A DNA stretch of 62,456 nucleotides from assembly GCF_030326305.1 (NCBI RefSeq), contig NZ_JACAKB010000022.1, forward strand, positions 1 to 62,456, read 5' to 3'. This DNA is from Myroides odoratimimus (GTDB lineage: Bacteria > Bacteroidota > Bacteroidia > Flavobacteriales > Flavobacteriaceae). Below are positions 26,129 through 34,604 of this stretch, piece after piece. A program made the translations under genes and the position numbers. Below the pieces are notes generated by a model. That model saw nothing but the letters and a program-made list of their open reading frames with translations. It was not told the DNA's origin and did not search any database. Positions within the stretch are counted from its first letter, which is position 1, and each line of letters starts with the position of its first letter.

Positions 26129-27349
26129 TTATTGTAAGTTTTTGAGTTTACTTAATTCTTTTTCAAGTCTATCTATCTTTTTTAATCTTCTATTATCTAG
26201 TATTTTTTGATCTTGACTATGTAAAGTATAAGGTTCCTTATCTCTTAGGACGTGATATACAGCAATAAGTAACTTATGAGCTATTGCAATAGTTGCTTTT
26301 TTCTTTCCTCTTCTGTTTGAAATATGTTGGTGTTTTACTGCAAAAATAGGATTAGCTTTGGATCGTATTGCTACCCATGCAGCTTCTACTAGTGTTGTTT
26401 TTAAGTATTTGTTACCTTTTGTTATTCTAGTGGAATATTTTTTACCAGCACTTTCGTTATTACCAGGACATACACCCGCCCAAGAACACAAGTTTTGATG
26501 ATCTGAAAAAAAAGACATGTCATTTCCAATTTCACCTAAGATACCCAATGCTATTTGTCTTGATACACCAGGTATTGTTTCTAATAGTTCAACATCTTTT
26601 TCCATACTAACTCTATAGCTTTCCATTTGAGCCTCTAATTGTGCTATTTGTATATTTATATTGTTAATGGTTTCTAGTATAGTTTTAAGCATGAATATGT
26701 GATGTTGAGTTACTTTTCCATTGAGTGCTTTGATTAATTCATTTCTTTTGCTTTTCAAAGACCCTTTAGCAAAACTTGCTAATATTTCAGGGTCAGTTTG
26801 CCCTTGAATGATAGCTTGAATCATTTGCATAGCACTTACCCCAAAGACATCACTAACTACACTTCGTAGTTTTATATTGGCAGATTCTAATACGTTTTGC
26901 AGTCTATTTTTTTCTGCTGTCCTTGAAGAAACTAGCTTTCTTCTATGCCTATAGAGTTCTCTTAATTCACGTGTCTGTTGATCAGGTATAAAACTACCTT
27001 TAAGTAAACCTGATAATAAAAGTTTGCAAATCCACTCACTATCTTTTTTGTCAGTTTTTTGACCAGGAACATTCTTAATGTGCCGGGCATTAACAAGAAT
27101 TACATGGCAGTAGTCTTCTAAAACAGAATATACAGGTCTCCAATAAACTCCTGTACTCTCCATTGCTACTTCAGTAATTGAATATTCTTGTAACCAAGAA
27201 ACGAATTCATACAGATCATCGGTAAATGTTAGAAATGTTCTTGTTTGTGTTTCAAAATCACTACCTTTAATGGTAGCTACGACTGTGTCCTTGTGAACAT
27301 CTAATCCACAACCACGGTCTAAGATAAAGGGTAATCCATTGACAGCCAT
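26129..27349 (-). CDS. IS110 family transposase (DEDD recombinase)
   Basis: The 406-residue protein has an N-terminal RuvC-like DEDD domain, with GLDVHKDTVVATI (Asp17), VAMESTGVYW (Glu) and KTDKKDSEWICKLL (Asp residues). A coiled-coil region (about 200-250) follows. The C-terminal Transposase_20 domain has ETIPGVSRQIALGILGEIG and NNESAGKKYSTRITKGNKY, with the conserved serine of IS110 enzymes at about S300. All catalytic motifs are present and the frame is intact, so the element may be active. IS110 enzymes move DNA with an RNA guide encoded in the element's noncoding end. Confidence 0.93.
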   Translation of the reverse strand: MAVNGLPFILDRGCGLDVHKDTVVATIKGSDFETQTRTFLTFTDDLYEFVSWLQEYSITEVAMESTGVYWRPVYSVLEDYCHVILVNARHIKNVPGQKTDKKDSEWICKLLLSGLLKGSFIPDQQTRELRELYRHRRKLVSSRTAEKNRLQNVLESANIKLRSVVSDVFGVSAMQMIQAIIQGQTDPEILASFAKGSLKSKRNELIKALNGKVTQHHIFMLKTILETINNINIQIAQLEAQMESYRVSMEKDVELLETIPGVSRQIALGILGEIGNDMSFFSDHQNLCSWAGVCPGNNESAGKKYSTRITKGNKYLKTTLVEAAWVAIRSKANPIFAVKHQHISNRRGKKKATIAIAHKLLIAVYHVLRDKEPYTLHSQDQKILDNRRLKKIDRLEKELSKLKNLQ

Positions 27350-27480
27350 AGGTCGTATTTTTTGATTATTGGTACTAAGATACCGTTTTAAGCGATAACC
27401 TATTAGGTTTGATACGCTTGTGACTTTAATGGCTGTTGGTGATACCCGATATCATGTAAGTTTTATTTATAATTACCAGC
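27350..27480 (-). ncRNA. Candidate bridge RNA region of the IS110 element
   Basis: This is the noncoding stretch directly upstream of the transposase start, where IS110-group elements encode their bridge RNA. It contains a nested hairpin: AAGCG (27390-27394) pairs with CGCTT (27415-27419) around AACCT-ATT-AGGTT. A second stem, TGATA/TATCA, with a 5-base loop lies at 27440-27454. Two separated hairpins with internal loops agree with the bridge RNA plan, but the guide loops cannot be assigned without knowing the element ends. Family knowledge plus inference. Confidence 0.4.
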
Positions 27481-27556
27481 TTAAGGCCACAGAATAATAT
27501 TTGTTTCTATTGTTAATTTAATTACGCTTGTATTAACTATAAATTAACAATTAAAT

Positions 27557-28084
27557 ATGAAAAAACACTTAATTCTTTGTTTTACTGCATTAGCTTTCTC
27601 TTGTAGTAAGAGTGATGATAACAACACTACAGGAGATCCTATATTTGATGCTCCTTATCGTGGCTTAAAAAGTCTAGATGAATTGCCAGTAGGTACTTTA
27701 AAATATGCAGGTAATAAGATAGGAAGTCAGCCAGTAGGATTAATAGATGCTAACAGCAGTTCTTGTAAGAAATTAGATGCATTAGTCATAGATGAAAAGA
27801 AAGCAGTATTAGAGTATTATGTTTTTGGTAATTTTGAAGGCAAAGAATGTAAGCTTGTTTGGGATTATCCAGGAAAGACTGTTGTAAGTGAACTTAAAGA
27901 GGCGGGGAAGATGCTAAGTGAAGTAACCACATCTTCTAGCTTATTAGGATCAGTATACATTTATAAAGGTAATTTAGAAGTTGGTTTTCAAGCAGGATAT
28001 TTAAGAATAGAAGATAAGATGTCTAATAGTTCGGAAGGAAGTCTAAATAAAGGAAAAAGCTATTTGTATTTCCATATTAAATAA
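27557..28084 (+). CDS. Putative lipoprotein, unknown function
   Basis: The 175-residue protein starts MKKHLILCFTALAFSCSKSDD, with a lipobox LAFSC (Cys16) followed by a Ser/Asp/Asn-rich linker that in Bacteroidota can act as a lipoprotein surface-export signal. The mature domain is small and beta-rich (AGNKIGSQPVGLID, LEYYVFGNFEGKECKLVWDY). No homology is recognised. It is monocistronic, with a strong terminator. Confidence 0.8.
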   Translation: MKKHLILCFTALAFSCSKSDDNNTTGDPIFDAPYRGLKSLDELPVGTLKYAGNKIGSQPVGLIDANSSSCKKLDALVIDEKKAVLEYYVFGNFEGKECKLVWDYPGKTVVSELKEAGKMLSEVTTSSSLLGSVYIYKGNLEVGFQAGYLRIEDKMSNSSEGSLNKGKSYLYFHIK

Positions 28085-28090
28085 TAGTAT

Positions 28091-28125
28091 AAGGGGTATT
28101 AAGTTCGTTTAATACCCCTTTATTA
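28091..28125 (+). terminator. Terminator after lipoprotein gene
   Basis: AAGGGGTATTAA and TTAATACCCCTT form a 12-bp stem with a short loop; a T-rich tail follows. Confidence 0.85.
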
Positions 28126-28205
28126 TTATCTGTAATACTAACATTATATTGGCTTTTAGATTTATTTTTTATTAGTAGATTTGTTATTATAAATACTTGA
28201 AATAA

Positions 28206-28607
28206 ATGATCAAATTCAATAAAGAAACTAAAAAGCTTGAAATAACAGATAATCAAAAAGGACGTTTAACATCTTCTAGGATTATGTCTTCTGCTATCCT
28301 AATCTTAGGAGTGGCTAGGCTATATACTGCTAACTGGCAACAGCCTAAAGAGATGGACTATGTGTTTTGTATTATTGTGGCTACCTTCTTATATATTACA
28401 GTAAAGAACTTCTTAATGCAGACTGCTGTTGACTCTATCGACAAATATGATATTAAGTATGTGAAGATGCCCAAAGCATTAGGTACTAAAGCTGTGATAA
28501 AACTGAATAATAAAAAGACTAGAGACGTGTTTGGACTTAAAACTCCTGATGCTAAGAATGCATTCAGAAAGGTCTTAAACGATGCTAAAATAAAAGTGAT
28601 TAATTAA
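28206..28607 (+). CDS. Small membrane protein of unknown function
   Basis: The 133-residue protein has a charged N-terminus (about 1-22), two probable membrane helices (RIMSSAILILGVARLYTA and YVFCIIVATFLYITV), and a basic C-terminal domain ending in a Lys-rich tail. Its stop codon overlaps the ATG of tag by one base (TAATG), so the two genes are probably translationally coupled. I do not recognise the family. Confidence 0.75.
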   Translation: MIKFNKETKKLEITDNQKGRLTSSRIMSSAILILGVARLYTANWQQPKEMDYVFCIIVATFLYITVKNFLMQTAVDSIDKYDIKYVKMPKALGTKAVIKLNNKKTRDVFGLKTPDAKNAFRKVLNDAKIKVIN

Positions 28608-29158
28608 TGGCTGTTGTTAAAAAGCATTACTGTGATTTTTGTAATGAGCTACCTTTAGATTCTGATAATCCGAATAAGTACTATCACGATTATGAATATG
28701 GCTTCGAATTAACGGATGACAATGAATTATTCGAAAGATTAGTTCTTGAGATTAACCAAGCAGGGCTGAGTTGGAATACTATTCTTCAAAAAAGGAAAAA
28801 CTTCCAAAAAGCTTATTTAGGGTTTGATATAGACAAGGTGGCTAATTTTACGCAGGCTGATATTGATCGATTATTACAAAACAGTGGGATTATTCGCAAT
28901 AAACTAAAGGTTAATGCTGCGATCTATAACGCTAATCAAATCATCGTGTTACAAAAAGAATTCGGAAGCTTTAAAAGTTGGCTAGACCTACATAAGGAGT
29001 ATACACTAGAAGAATGGGTAAAGTTGTTTAAAAAACACTTTAAGTTCGTAGGAGGAGAGATTGTAAATGAGTTTTTAATGAGTACAGCTTATTTGCCAGG
29101 ATCACATCGAGTAGATTGTCCTATCCATAAAAATACAAGATTTTACTTAGACAAGTAA
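28607..29158 (+). CDS. tag: DNA-3-methyladenine glycosylase I
   Basis: Tag removes 3-methyladenine from alkylated DNA in base excision repair. The 183-residue protein has the family motifs YYHDYEYGFELTDDNELFERL (here about 22-42), INQAGLSWNTILQKRKNF (about 48-65) and NSGIIRNKLKVNAAIYNA (about 88-105). Zinc ligands are the N-terminal CDFC cysteines with a C-terminal HRVDCPIH segment, as in E. coli Tag. It overlaps the preceding gene by one base and is followed by a terminator. Confidence 0.93.
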   Translation: MAVVKKHYCDFCNELPLDSDNPNKYYHDYEYGFELTDDNELFERLVLEINQAGLSWNTILQKRKNFQKAYLGFDIDKVANFTQADIDRLLQNSGIIRNKLKVNAAIYNANQIIVLQKEFGSFKSWLDLHKEYTLEEWVKLFKKHFKFVGGEIVNEFLMSTAYLPGSHRVDCPIHKNTRFYLDK

Positions 29159-29198
29159 AATAGAGATACAATCACTGGAATGCAGTAGTTTAAAATTT

Positions 29199-29232
29199 AA
29201 CTCTCAAAGTAAGTTACTTTGGGGGTTTTTTG
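29199..29232 (+). terminator. Terminator after tag
   Basis: CAAAGTAA and TTACTTTG form the core of an imperfect stem (AACTCTCAAAGTAA with TTACTTTGGGGGTT) followed by T6. Confidence 0.7.
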
Positions 29233-29270
29233 GTTAATATTGCATGATCATTTCATTATAAAATAGCCAA

Positions 29271-30065
29271 ATGGAGAATCAATTGGGGTTAAGAACAGTT
29301 ACTGTTACTAGGTATATTATGCCACTGCGAGAAGGAGGTTCACTTCCTGCGCTTGCAGATGCTGATGACGACTTTAAATATGTATTAAAATTTAGAGGAG
29401 CTGGTCATGGTATCAAAGCGTTAATTGCAGAATTATTAGGTGGTTTAATCGCTAAGAAATTAGGATTAAATGTACCTGAATTAGTCTTTGCTGAGCTAGA
29501 TGAGGCTTTTGGTAGAACAGAAGCAGATGAAGAAATACAAGACCTATTACAGTTTAGTAAAGGTTTAAATCTAGGTCTTCACTTCTTATCTGGAGCTTTG
29601 ACTTACGACCCTTCTGCTTTAGAGATAGAAAGTAAATTAGCTTCTCAAATCGTGTGGTTAGATGCTTTTATCACCAATGTAGACCGCACATTTAGAAATA
29701 CGAATATGCTAATCTGGCATAAAGAGTTGTGGTTAATAGATCATGGCGCTTCTTTTTACTTCCATCATTCCTTTACGAATTGGGAAAAAAGTGCGTTGAC
29801 TCCTTTCTCATTTATAAAGGATCACGCATTACTACCTGTGGCAAAAGAGCTAGATATAGTGGATAAAGAGTTTAAAGCATTACTTCAAGAAGAAGATCTT
29901 AAATATATTACAGATCAGATACCTACTGATTGGTTAGAATGGGAAGAGAGCGATTTGACTCCTGAAGAGATAAGAAGTATTTATTTCTCTTTTTTAAAGA
30001 ACAGATTAGCTAATTCTGATCTATTTGTTAACGAAGCAAAAAAACATCAAGATGCAGGTATATGA
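29271..30065 (+). CDS. HipA-like kinase domain protein
   Basis: The 264-residue protein resembles the short HipA family kinases, not full-length HipA. The N-terminal RYIMPLREGGSLPALADADD and YVLKFRGAGHGIKALIAELLG (about 38-58) form the ATP-binding lobe with the catalytic-type Lys. IVWLDAFITNVDRTFRNTNM (about 126-145) holds the catalytic-loop Asp and Asn, and LWLIDHGASFYF holds the metal-binding Asp. HipA kinases phosphorylate proteins such as tRNA synthetases; the target here is unknown. The next gene (DUF3037) overlaps its end by 14 bases, a pairing I recall from other genomes. No HipB-like DNA-binding antitoxin is present. Confidence 0.85.
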   Translation: MENQLGLRTVTVTRYIMPLREGGSLPALADADDDFKYVLKFRGAGHGIKALIAELLGGLIAKKLGLNVPELVFAELDEAFGRTEADEEIQDLLQFSKGLNLGLHFLSGALTYDPSALEIESKLASQIVWLDAFITNVDRTFRNTNMLIWHKELWLIDHGASFYFHHSFTNWEKSALTPFSFIKDHALLPVAKELDIVDKEFKALLQEEDLKYITDQIPTDWLEWEESDLTPEEIRSIYFSFLKNRLANSDLFVNEAKKHQDAGI

Positions 30066-30426
30066 GTATGCAATAATAAGGTACACTCCTAAAGTAGAAC
30101 GAGAAGAGTTTATCAATATTGGGGTATTAGTATTCTGTAAGGCTAAGCGAATGTTGATCTCTTCATTTCATTTAGACAAGAAGAAGATTGAATGCTTCGA
30201 AAGCGAGTTAGACTTTGATACTTTAAAGGACCACGTAGATGCTTTTGAACGCATTGCAAAGGGACAGTGCAAAATATCACCTATAGGAGCTTTAGATGCG
30301 GCAGAACGCTTTAGATGGCTAACCGCTGTAAAGAGCTCTTGTATACAATCTTCTCGTCCACATCCTGGTATGTCAGATGATATAGAGGAAGTATTAACCA
30401 CGCTTTTTAAAGAATTAGTATTATAA
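30052..30426 (+). CDS. DUF3037 family protein
   Basis: The ATG at 30052 is chosen because MQVYEYAIIRYTPKVEREEF is the usual DUF3037 start; an ATG 27 bases earlier would add an unrelated stretch inside the kinase gene. The 124-residue protein has FINIGVLVFCKAKRM (about 20-34) and LTAVKSSCIQSSRPHPG near the end, both conserved in the family. It overlaps the HipA-like kinase by 14 bases, so they are translationally coupled and probably act together. The biochemical role is unknown. Confidence 0.85.
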   Translation: MQVYEYAIIRYTPKVEREEFINIGVLVFCKAKRMLISSFHLDKKKIECFESELDFDTLKDHVDAFERIAKGQCKISPIGALDAAERFRWLTAVKSSCIQSSRPHPGMSDDIEEVLTTLFKELVL

Positions 30427-30427
30427 G

Positions 30428-32209
30428 ATGCCACTGTACTACCTTAAAGATAAAATAATAAAGCAAACTACGTTCATCCTGAAAAGATTGCCTTTTTGGG
30501 TTAGTTTCATAGCGTTGTTTTTAATGATATACGATTTAGGTTTTAATACACTTAACGATTATCATTACCACTTAAATATTTTTTACAATATTTGTTTAAG
30601 TATTGGAATGCTTGCTATCGCTAGACGTTATTTTAATAAAGATAACCACGAGACTTTAGGAGTGAAGATATTTGACTGTTTTAGTATTGTATTGTTTTTA
30701 ATCTTGATTATAGCCAGATGGCAGCCTGAGCATACTATAAGGTTCTTTGACAGTAATGCTGTTATTTCTTTTGGTCTATTTCTAATGTTAGTAAGGGAAT
30801 TCTCTGTCTTACAGTTGAACTTAAAACAGACTAGAATGAACCCTGCTCAGTTATTTGTTGTCAGTTTTTTATTAATCATTTTTATAGGAGCATTCATGCT
30901 TTCTTTCCCTAAAGCGACGAATACACCAGGTAGTATGCGCTATATAGATGCTCTATTTACGGCTACAAGCGCTGTGTGTGTAACGGGTTTATCTACAGTA
31001 GATATCGGTGCGCAGTTCACAATATTTGGAAAGACCGTGATGATCTTTTTAATGGAATGTGGGGGACTTGGAATCATGACCTTAGCAAGCTACTTTAGTT
31101 TTTTCTTTAGAGGAAAAGCCTCTTATGGAAATCAATTAGTACTTAAGGATATGTCTTATATCGATAAACTAGGAGACGTATTCGCTACGCTGAAACGAAT
31201 CATCATTATATCAGGTATTATACAGTTTATAGGGATGATCGCGATATTTATCAGTATACGACATCAGCATTTTGAATCTTTGTTTGACAGAGTGTTTTTC
31301 TCTATTTTTCATGCTGTATCAGCCTTCTGTAATGCCGGATTCTCTACTTTACCAGAGAATTTGTACACTTTTGAATACCGTTTTAATTACCCATTGCATT
31401 TAATTATAGCAGGATTATTCATTATGGGAGGATTAGGGTTCCCGATTGTATTTAATGTATATAAGTATGTAAAGCACTTGATTATCAATAAGCTTCTTCC
31501 TTTTAGCATGAAGGAAGCGAAGATTCATATTCCTCGTGTTATTAATCTAAGTACTCGAATTATCTTAATCACTACAGCTGTATTAATCTTAGGAGGTACT
31601 GCAGTAGTCTATATCTCAGAATATAATAATACGCTAGCAGAACACAGTGGCTTTGGAAAGTTAGTCACAGCATTCTTTACAGCTACTTCACCACGTACTG
31701 CAGGTTTTGCGACAGTAGATAATAATCTATTTACTACTTCTACATTCTTAGTCGTGATTCTCTTAATGTGGATCGGGGCATCACCAGTATCAACAGGAGG
31801 AGGTATTAAAACAAGTACTTTTGCTATCGCTGTCTTAAACATCTGGGCCTTAATAAAAGGTAGATCTAGAATAGAAGTATACAGAAGAGAGGTGGATCAA
31901 CTGTCTGTACAACGTGCTTTTGCGATTATATTCTTATCTTTATTTGTGATAGGAATAGCTATTTTTGCGCTCTCGTTTTTTGAGCCCAAGACAGATTTAT
32001 TAAGGTTAGCATATGAGGCATTCTCTGCTTATAGTACATCAGGATTAAGTACAGGGATTACAGCTCAGCTGACAGATCCTAGTAAAGTAACTCTGATTAT
32101 GCTTATGTTTATTGGACGAGTGAGTATGCTTACCATTCTAATAGCAATAAGCAAAAAAGAAAAATTAACGAATTATAGATATCCAACAGAAGAGATTCTG
32201 ATTAACTAG
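30428..32209 (+). CDS. ktrB: TrkH/KtrB family potassium transporter
   Basis: This is the membrane subunit of a K+ (or Na+-coupled K+) uptake system. The 593-residue protein has an extra N-terminal hydrophobic region (about 20-130), then four M1-P-M2 units whose selectivity-filter glycines are visible in VTGLSTVDIG, NAGFSTLPEN, RTAGFATVDN and STSGLSTGIT. The ktrA gene follows after 8 bases, giving the usual KtrB-KtrA pair. It starts directly after the stop of DUF3037, so the transcript may include the kinase pair. The symbol is given by similarity of design; TrkH naming is equally used. Confidence 0.92.
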   Translation: MPLYYLKDKIIKQTTFILKRLPFWVSFIALFLMIYDLGFNTLNDYHYHLNIFYNICLSIGMLAIARRYFNKDNHETLGVKIFDCFSIVLFLILIIARWQPEHTIRFFDSNAVISFGLFLMLVREFSVLQLNLKQTRMNPAQLFVVSFLLIIFIGAFMLSFPKATNTPGSMRYIDALFTATSAVCVTGLSTVDIGAQFTIFGKTVMIFLMECGGLGIMTLASYFSFFFRGKASYGNQLVLKDMSYIDKLGDVFATLKRIIIISGIIQFIGMIAIFISIRHQHFESLFDRVFFSIFHAVSAFCNAGFSTLPENLYTFEYRFNYPLHLIIAGLFIMGGLGFPIVFNVYKYVKHLIINKLLPFSMKEAKIHIPRVINLSTRIILITTAVLILGGTAVVYISEYNNTLAEHSGFGKLVTAFFTATSPRTAGFATVDNNLFTTSTFLVVILLMWIGASPVSTGGGIKTSTFAIAVLNIWALIKGRSRIEVYRREVDQLSVQRAFAIIFLSLFVIGIAIFALSFFEPKTDLLRLAYEAFSAYSTSGLSTGITAQLTDPSKVTLIMLMFIGRVSMLTILIAISKKEKLTNYRYPTEEILIN

Positions 32210-32217
32210 TATAGGAC

Positions 32218-32901
32218 ATGAAATATATTATTATTGGTTTAGGAAATTTTGGTGCGTCATTAGCACAAAAACTTACAGAACAAGGAAATGAAGTAATAGG
32301 TGTAGACAAAAGTATGGCTAGGGTAGATGCTTATAAGGATATGATATCTCATACTATCTGTCTAGACTCTACTGATCAATATATGATGTCTGGACTACCT
32401 CTAGCGAATACAGATATCGTTATTGTAGCAATAGGTGAAGATCAAGGAGCTAATATTATGACTACTGCTGTTCTAAAAAACTTAAATGTAAAAAGGCTTA
32501 TCAGTAGAGCTATTAGCCCTGTACATGAGAATGTCTTACAAGCCATAGGAGTAGATGAAATCGTACATCCTGAAGAAGAAACAGCAGAGAGATGGGCTAA
32601 GAAATTATGTATAAAAGGTGTAGTAGACTCTTATGAGATTAATGGACGATACAGTATCGTAGAAATCACAGTATCTGACCGTTTTGCAGGTAGAACATTA
32701 GGAGAGATCGGTTTTAGAACTAATTATAACTTAGTTGTTCTTACAACACTGAAGATAAAAGAAGAAAAGAGCTTTATCGGGATGCATAAGAAAATACACG
32801 AAGTACAAGGTATTGCCTCTTATGAAACAGTATTGAATAAAGGTGATATCATGGTTATCTATGGTGATAACAGAGATATAAAAAAAATATTAGCAGAATA
32901 A
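32218..32901 (+). CDS. ktrA: TrkA/KtrA regulatory subunit of K+ uptake
   Basis: The 227-residue cytoplasmic protein has an RCK_N domain, with the Rossmann motif IIGLGNFGASLAQKL (about 4-18) and the acidic residue of GVDKS that binds the ribose, and a C-terminal TrkA_C domain (about 135-225) with AGRTLGEIGFRTNYNLVVL. It gates KtrB in response to ATP/ADP or NAD(H). It is the partner of the upstream ktrB. Confidence 0.93.
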   Translation: MKYIIIGLGNFGASLAQKLTEQGNEVIGVDKSMARVDAYKDMISHTICLDSTDQYMMSGLPLANTDIVIVAIGEDQGANIMTTAVLKNLNVKRLISRAISPVHENVLQAIGVDEIVHPEEETAERWAKKLCIKGVVDSYEINGRYSIVEITVSDRFAGRTLGEIGFRTNYNLVVLTTLKIKEEKSFIGMHKKIHEVQGIASYETVLNKGDIMVIYGDNRDIKKILAE

Positions 32902-32918
32902 TCTAAAATCATAAAGAA

Positions 32919-33746
32919 ATGGGAGAGCAAGTTTTAAACGATCTGTTTTGGTTAAAAGATAGAGCAGAGGAGATGCCTGTACTATTTGTGGGGCATGGCT
33001 CTCCTATGAACGCTATAGAGGACAATGAGTTCTCTCAATATTGGAAGAACTTAGGAAGACAATTACCTAAGCCACAAGCGATCTTAGTAGTCTCTGCCCA
33101 TTGGTTAACAAAAGGAACTTTAGTTACTGCTAATTCTACGTTAGAAACAATTCACGATTTTAGAGGTTTTCCAAAAGCGTTATTTGATGTTGAATACAAT
33201 GTAAAAGGAAATCCTATTCTAGCAAATAAGATCACTCTTCTAAGTGAACATCAAGATATACACGAAGATTTAACTTGGGGATTAGATCACGGGGCATGGT
33301 CTATACTGTGTCATTTATTTCCTGAGGCAAATATTCCTGTATTGCAATTAAGCATAGATTATTACAAAGGACCTGAATATCACCTAGAAATAGGAAAACA
33401 ATTAAAAGCCCTTAGAAAAAAAGGAGTATTGATAATAGGAAGTGGTAATATCGTACACAATCTATCTGCTCTAGACTGGCATAATATGAATAAAGACAAT
33501 TATGCATTTGATTGGGCGATAGAGAGTAATGAATTAGTAAAGCAGGCAATCCTAAATAGGTCTTTTACAGATCTATTAGATTATAAAAATAAAGGTGTAA
33601 GTATGCAATATGCAGTACCTACACCTGATCATTATTATCCGTTATTATATATTCTAGGATTGACAAATAGTAGTGATAACATCCACATCTTTAATGATAA
33701 ATATGTAGGTGGATCCTTAAGTATGACTTCTTACTTGTTTGGGTAA
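32919..33746 (+). CDS. ygiD: 4,5-DOPA dioxygenase family (YgiD-like)
   Basis: This is an extradiol ring-cleavage dioxygenase of the class III LigB type. The 275-residue protein has FVGHGSPMN (metal His about 26), SAHWLTKG (His about 61), GNIVHNLSALDW (His about 180) and PTPDHYYPL (His about 237), the four histidines of YgiD. YgiD opens the DOPA ring in vitro, but the natural substrate in these bacteria is unknown. It lies 17 bases after ktrA, so it may be transcribed with it. MPVLFVGHG at residue 19 would be an alternative start. Confidence 0.9.
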   Translation: MGEQVLNDLFWLKDRAEEMPVLFVGHGSPMNAIEDNEFSQYWKNLGRQLPKPQAILVVSAHWLTKGTLVTANSTLETIHDFRGFPKALFDVEYNVKGNPILANKITLLSEHQDIHEDLTWGLDHGAWSILCHLFPEANIPVLQLSIDYYKGPEYHLEIGKQLKALRKKGVLIIGSGNIVHNLSALDWHNMNKDNYAFDWAIESNELVKQAILNRSFTDLLDYKNKGVSMQYAVPTPDHYYPLLYILGLTNSSDNIHIFNDKYVGGSLSMTSYLFG

Positions 33747-33749
33747 GGT

Positions 33750-34604
33750 TTAGTATAAGTACATTTCCATTTCTACCTGTTCTAGATAAGGTTCTCCACC
33801 TATAGATTTAAAGAAGGAATGGATACCGAAGTTTTGTCCATCTATATTTGTGATATAGAAGTTTTTATCATTACCTATTAATTCTTTAATAAGATAAGAA
33901 GCTATTCCCTTACGTCTATATCCTTCTTTTACCCATACCTGAAGCACCTTGTTAATGCGTTGGTCATAGATTAAGTATCCTACAGTAATAGTGCCATTAA
34001 TAGTTGCTTTGCGCATAATTAGGGTAGTCTCGAAGTTGTGTACACAGAACTCATTATTCTCCCATGTAGGGATAATATCTTTCTCTGCAAAATAGATAAG
34101 ATACTCATAATATGGTAAATTATTGATTTGCAAACCTTCTATTTCTTCAAACTTAGAGCTCTTAACATTAGTGATTCCCTTAATAGAATTAACTACTCTC
34201 CATTTTTTAAAACCAATCTTGCGATATGACTTACAAGCAGTCTCATTAGAACTGATTACTTCTAAGTTGATTTTACGCATATTAAAGCTCTTAAATAAAG
34301 GAATAGCATAATCATACATCTTAGTAGTAAGATTATTACCTCTAAAAGAAGGCAATACTCCTGTACCGGCATTATATAGATAGTCATTATTCTTACCGTG
34401 AAGAATAAATCCTACTAATTCTTTATTACAAAAAGCCCCTACAGAAATTGTTAAGTCAATACCCTCTGCTTTAATTTTGTCTTTTAATTGCTCCAATGTT
34501 AGTTTCATCGGAACAGTATAATCTGAAAAAGACTTGTTAAAAACCAATAAAAGCTCCTCTAAGTTTATATTCTTTAAAAAACGATATTGAAAACTATAAG
34601 TCAT
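33750..34604 (-). CDS. Tandem-domain GNAT acetyltransferase
   Basis: The 284-residue protein holds two GNAT folds. The first (about 5-140) has LPSFRGNNLTTKMYDYAI, the acetyl-CoA pyrophosphate loop, and ACKSYRKIGF. The second (about 165-284) has WVKEGYRRKGIASYLIKELI and IHSFFKSIGG. Either or both may bind acetyl-CoA; the substrate is unknown. Its start overlaps the end of the nitronate monooxygenase gene by 11 bases, so the two are translationally coupled. Confidence 0.87.
   Translation of the reverse strand: MTYSFQYRFLKNINLEELLLVFNKSFSDYTVPMKLTLEQLKDKIKAEGIDLTISVGAFCNKELVGFILHGKNNDYLYNAGTGVLPSFRGNNLTTKMYDYAIPLFKSFNMRKINLEVISSNETACKSYRKIGFKKWRVVNSIKGITNVKSSKFEEIEGLQINNLPYYEYLIYFAEKDIIPTWENNEFCVHNFETTLIMRKATINGTITVGYLIYDQRINKVLQVWVKEGYRRKGIASYLIKELIGNDKNFYITNIDGQNFGIHSFFKSIGGEPYLEQVEMEMYLY

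Larger units (their letters stand above)
25980..27490 (-). mobile_element. IS110 family insertion sequence (approximate limits)
   Basis: The element contains one transposase gene on the minus strand plus noncoding flanks of about 140 bases on each side. IS110 elements have no long terminal inverted repeats and usually make no target duplication, and I found neither, so the limits given are only approximate. It sits between lpdA with its terminator and a lipoprotein gene, and disrupts nothing visible. Hairpins lie in the flank upstream of the gene. Confidence 0.6.
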
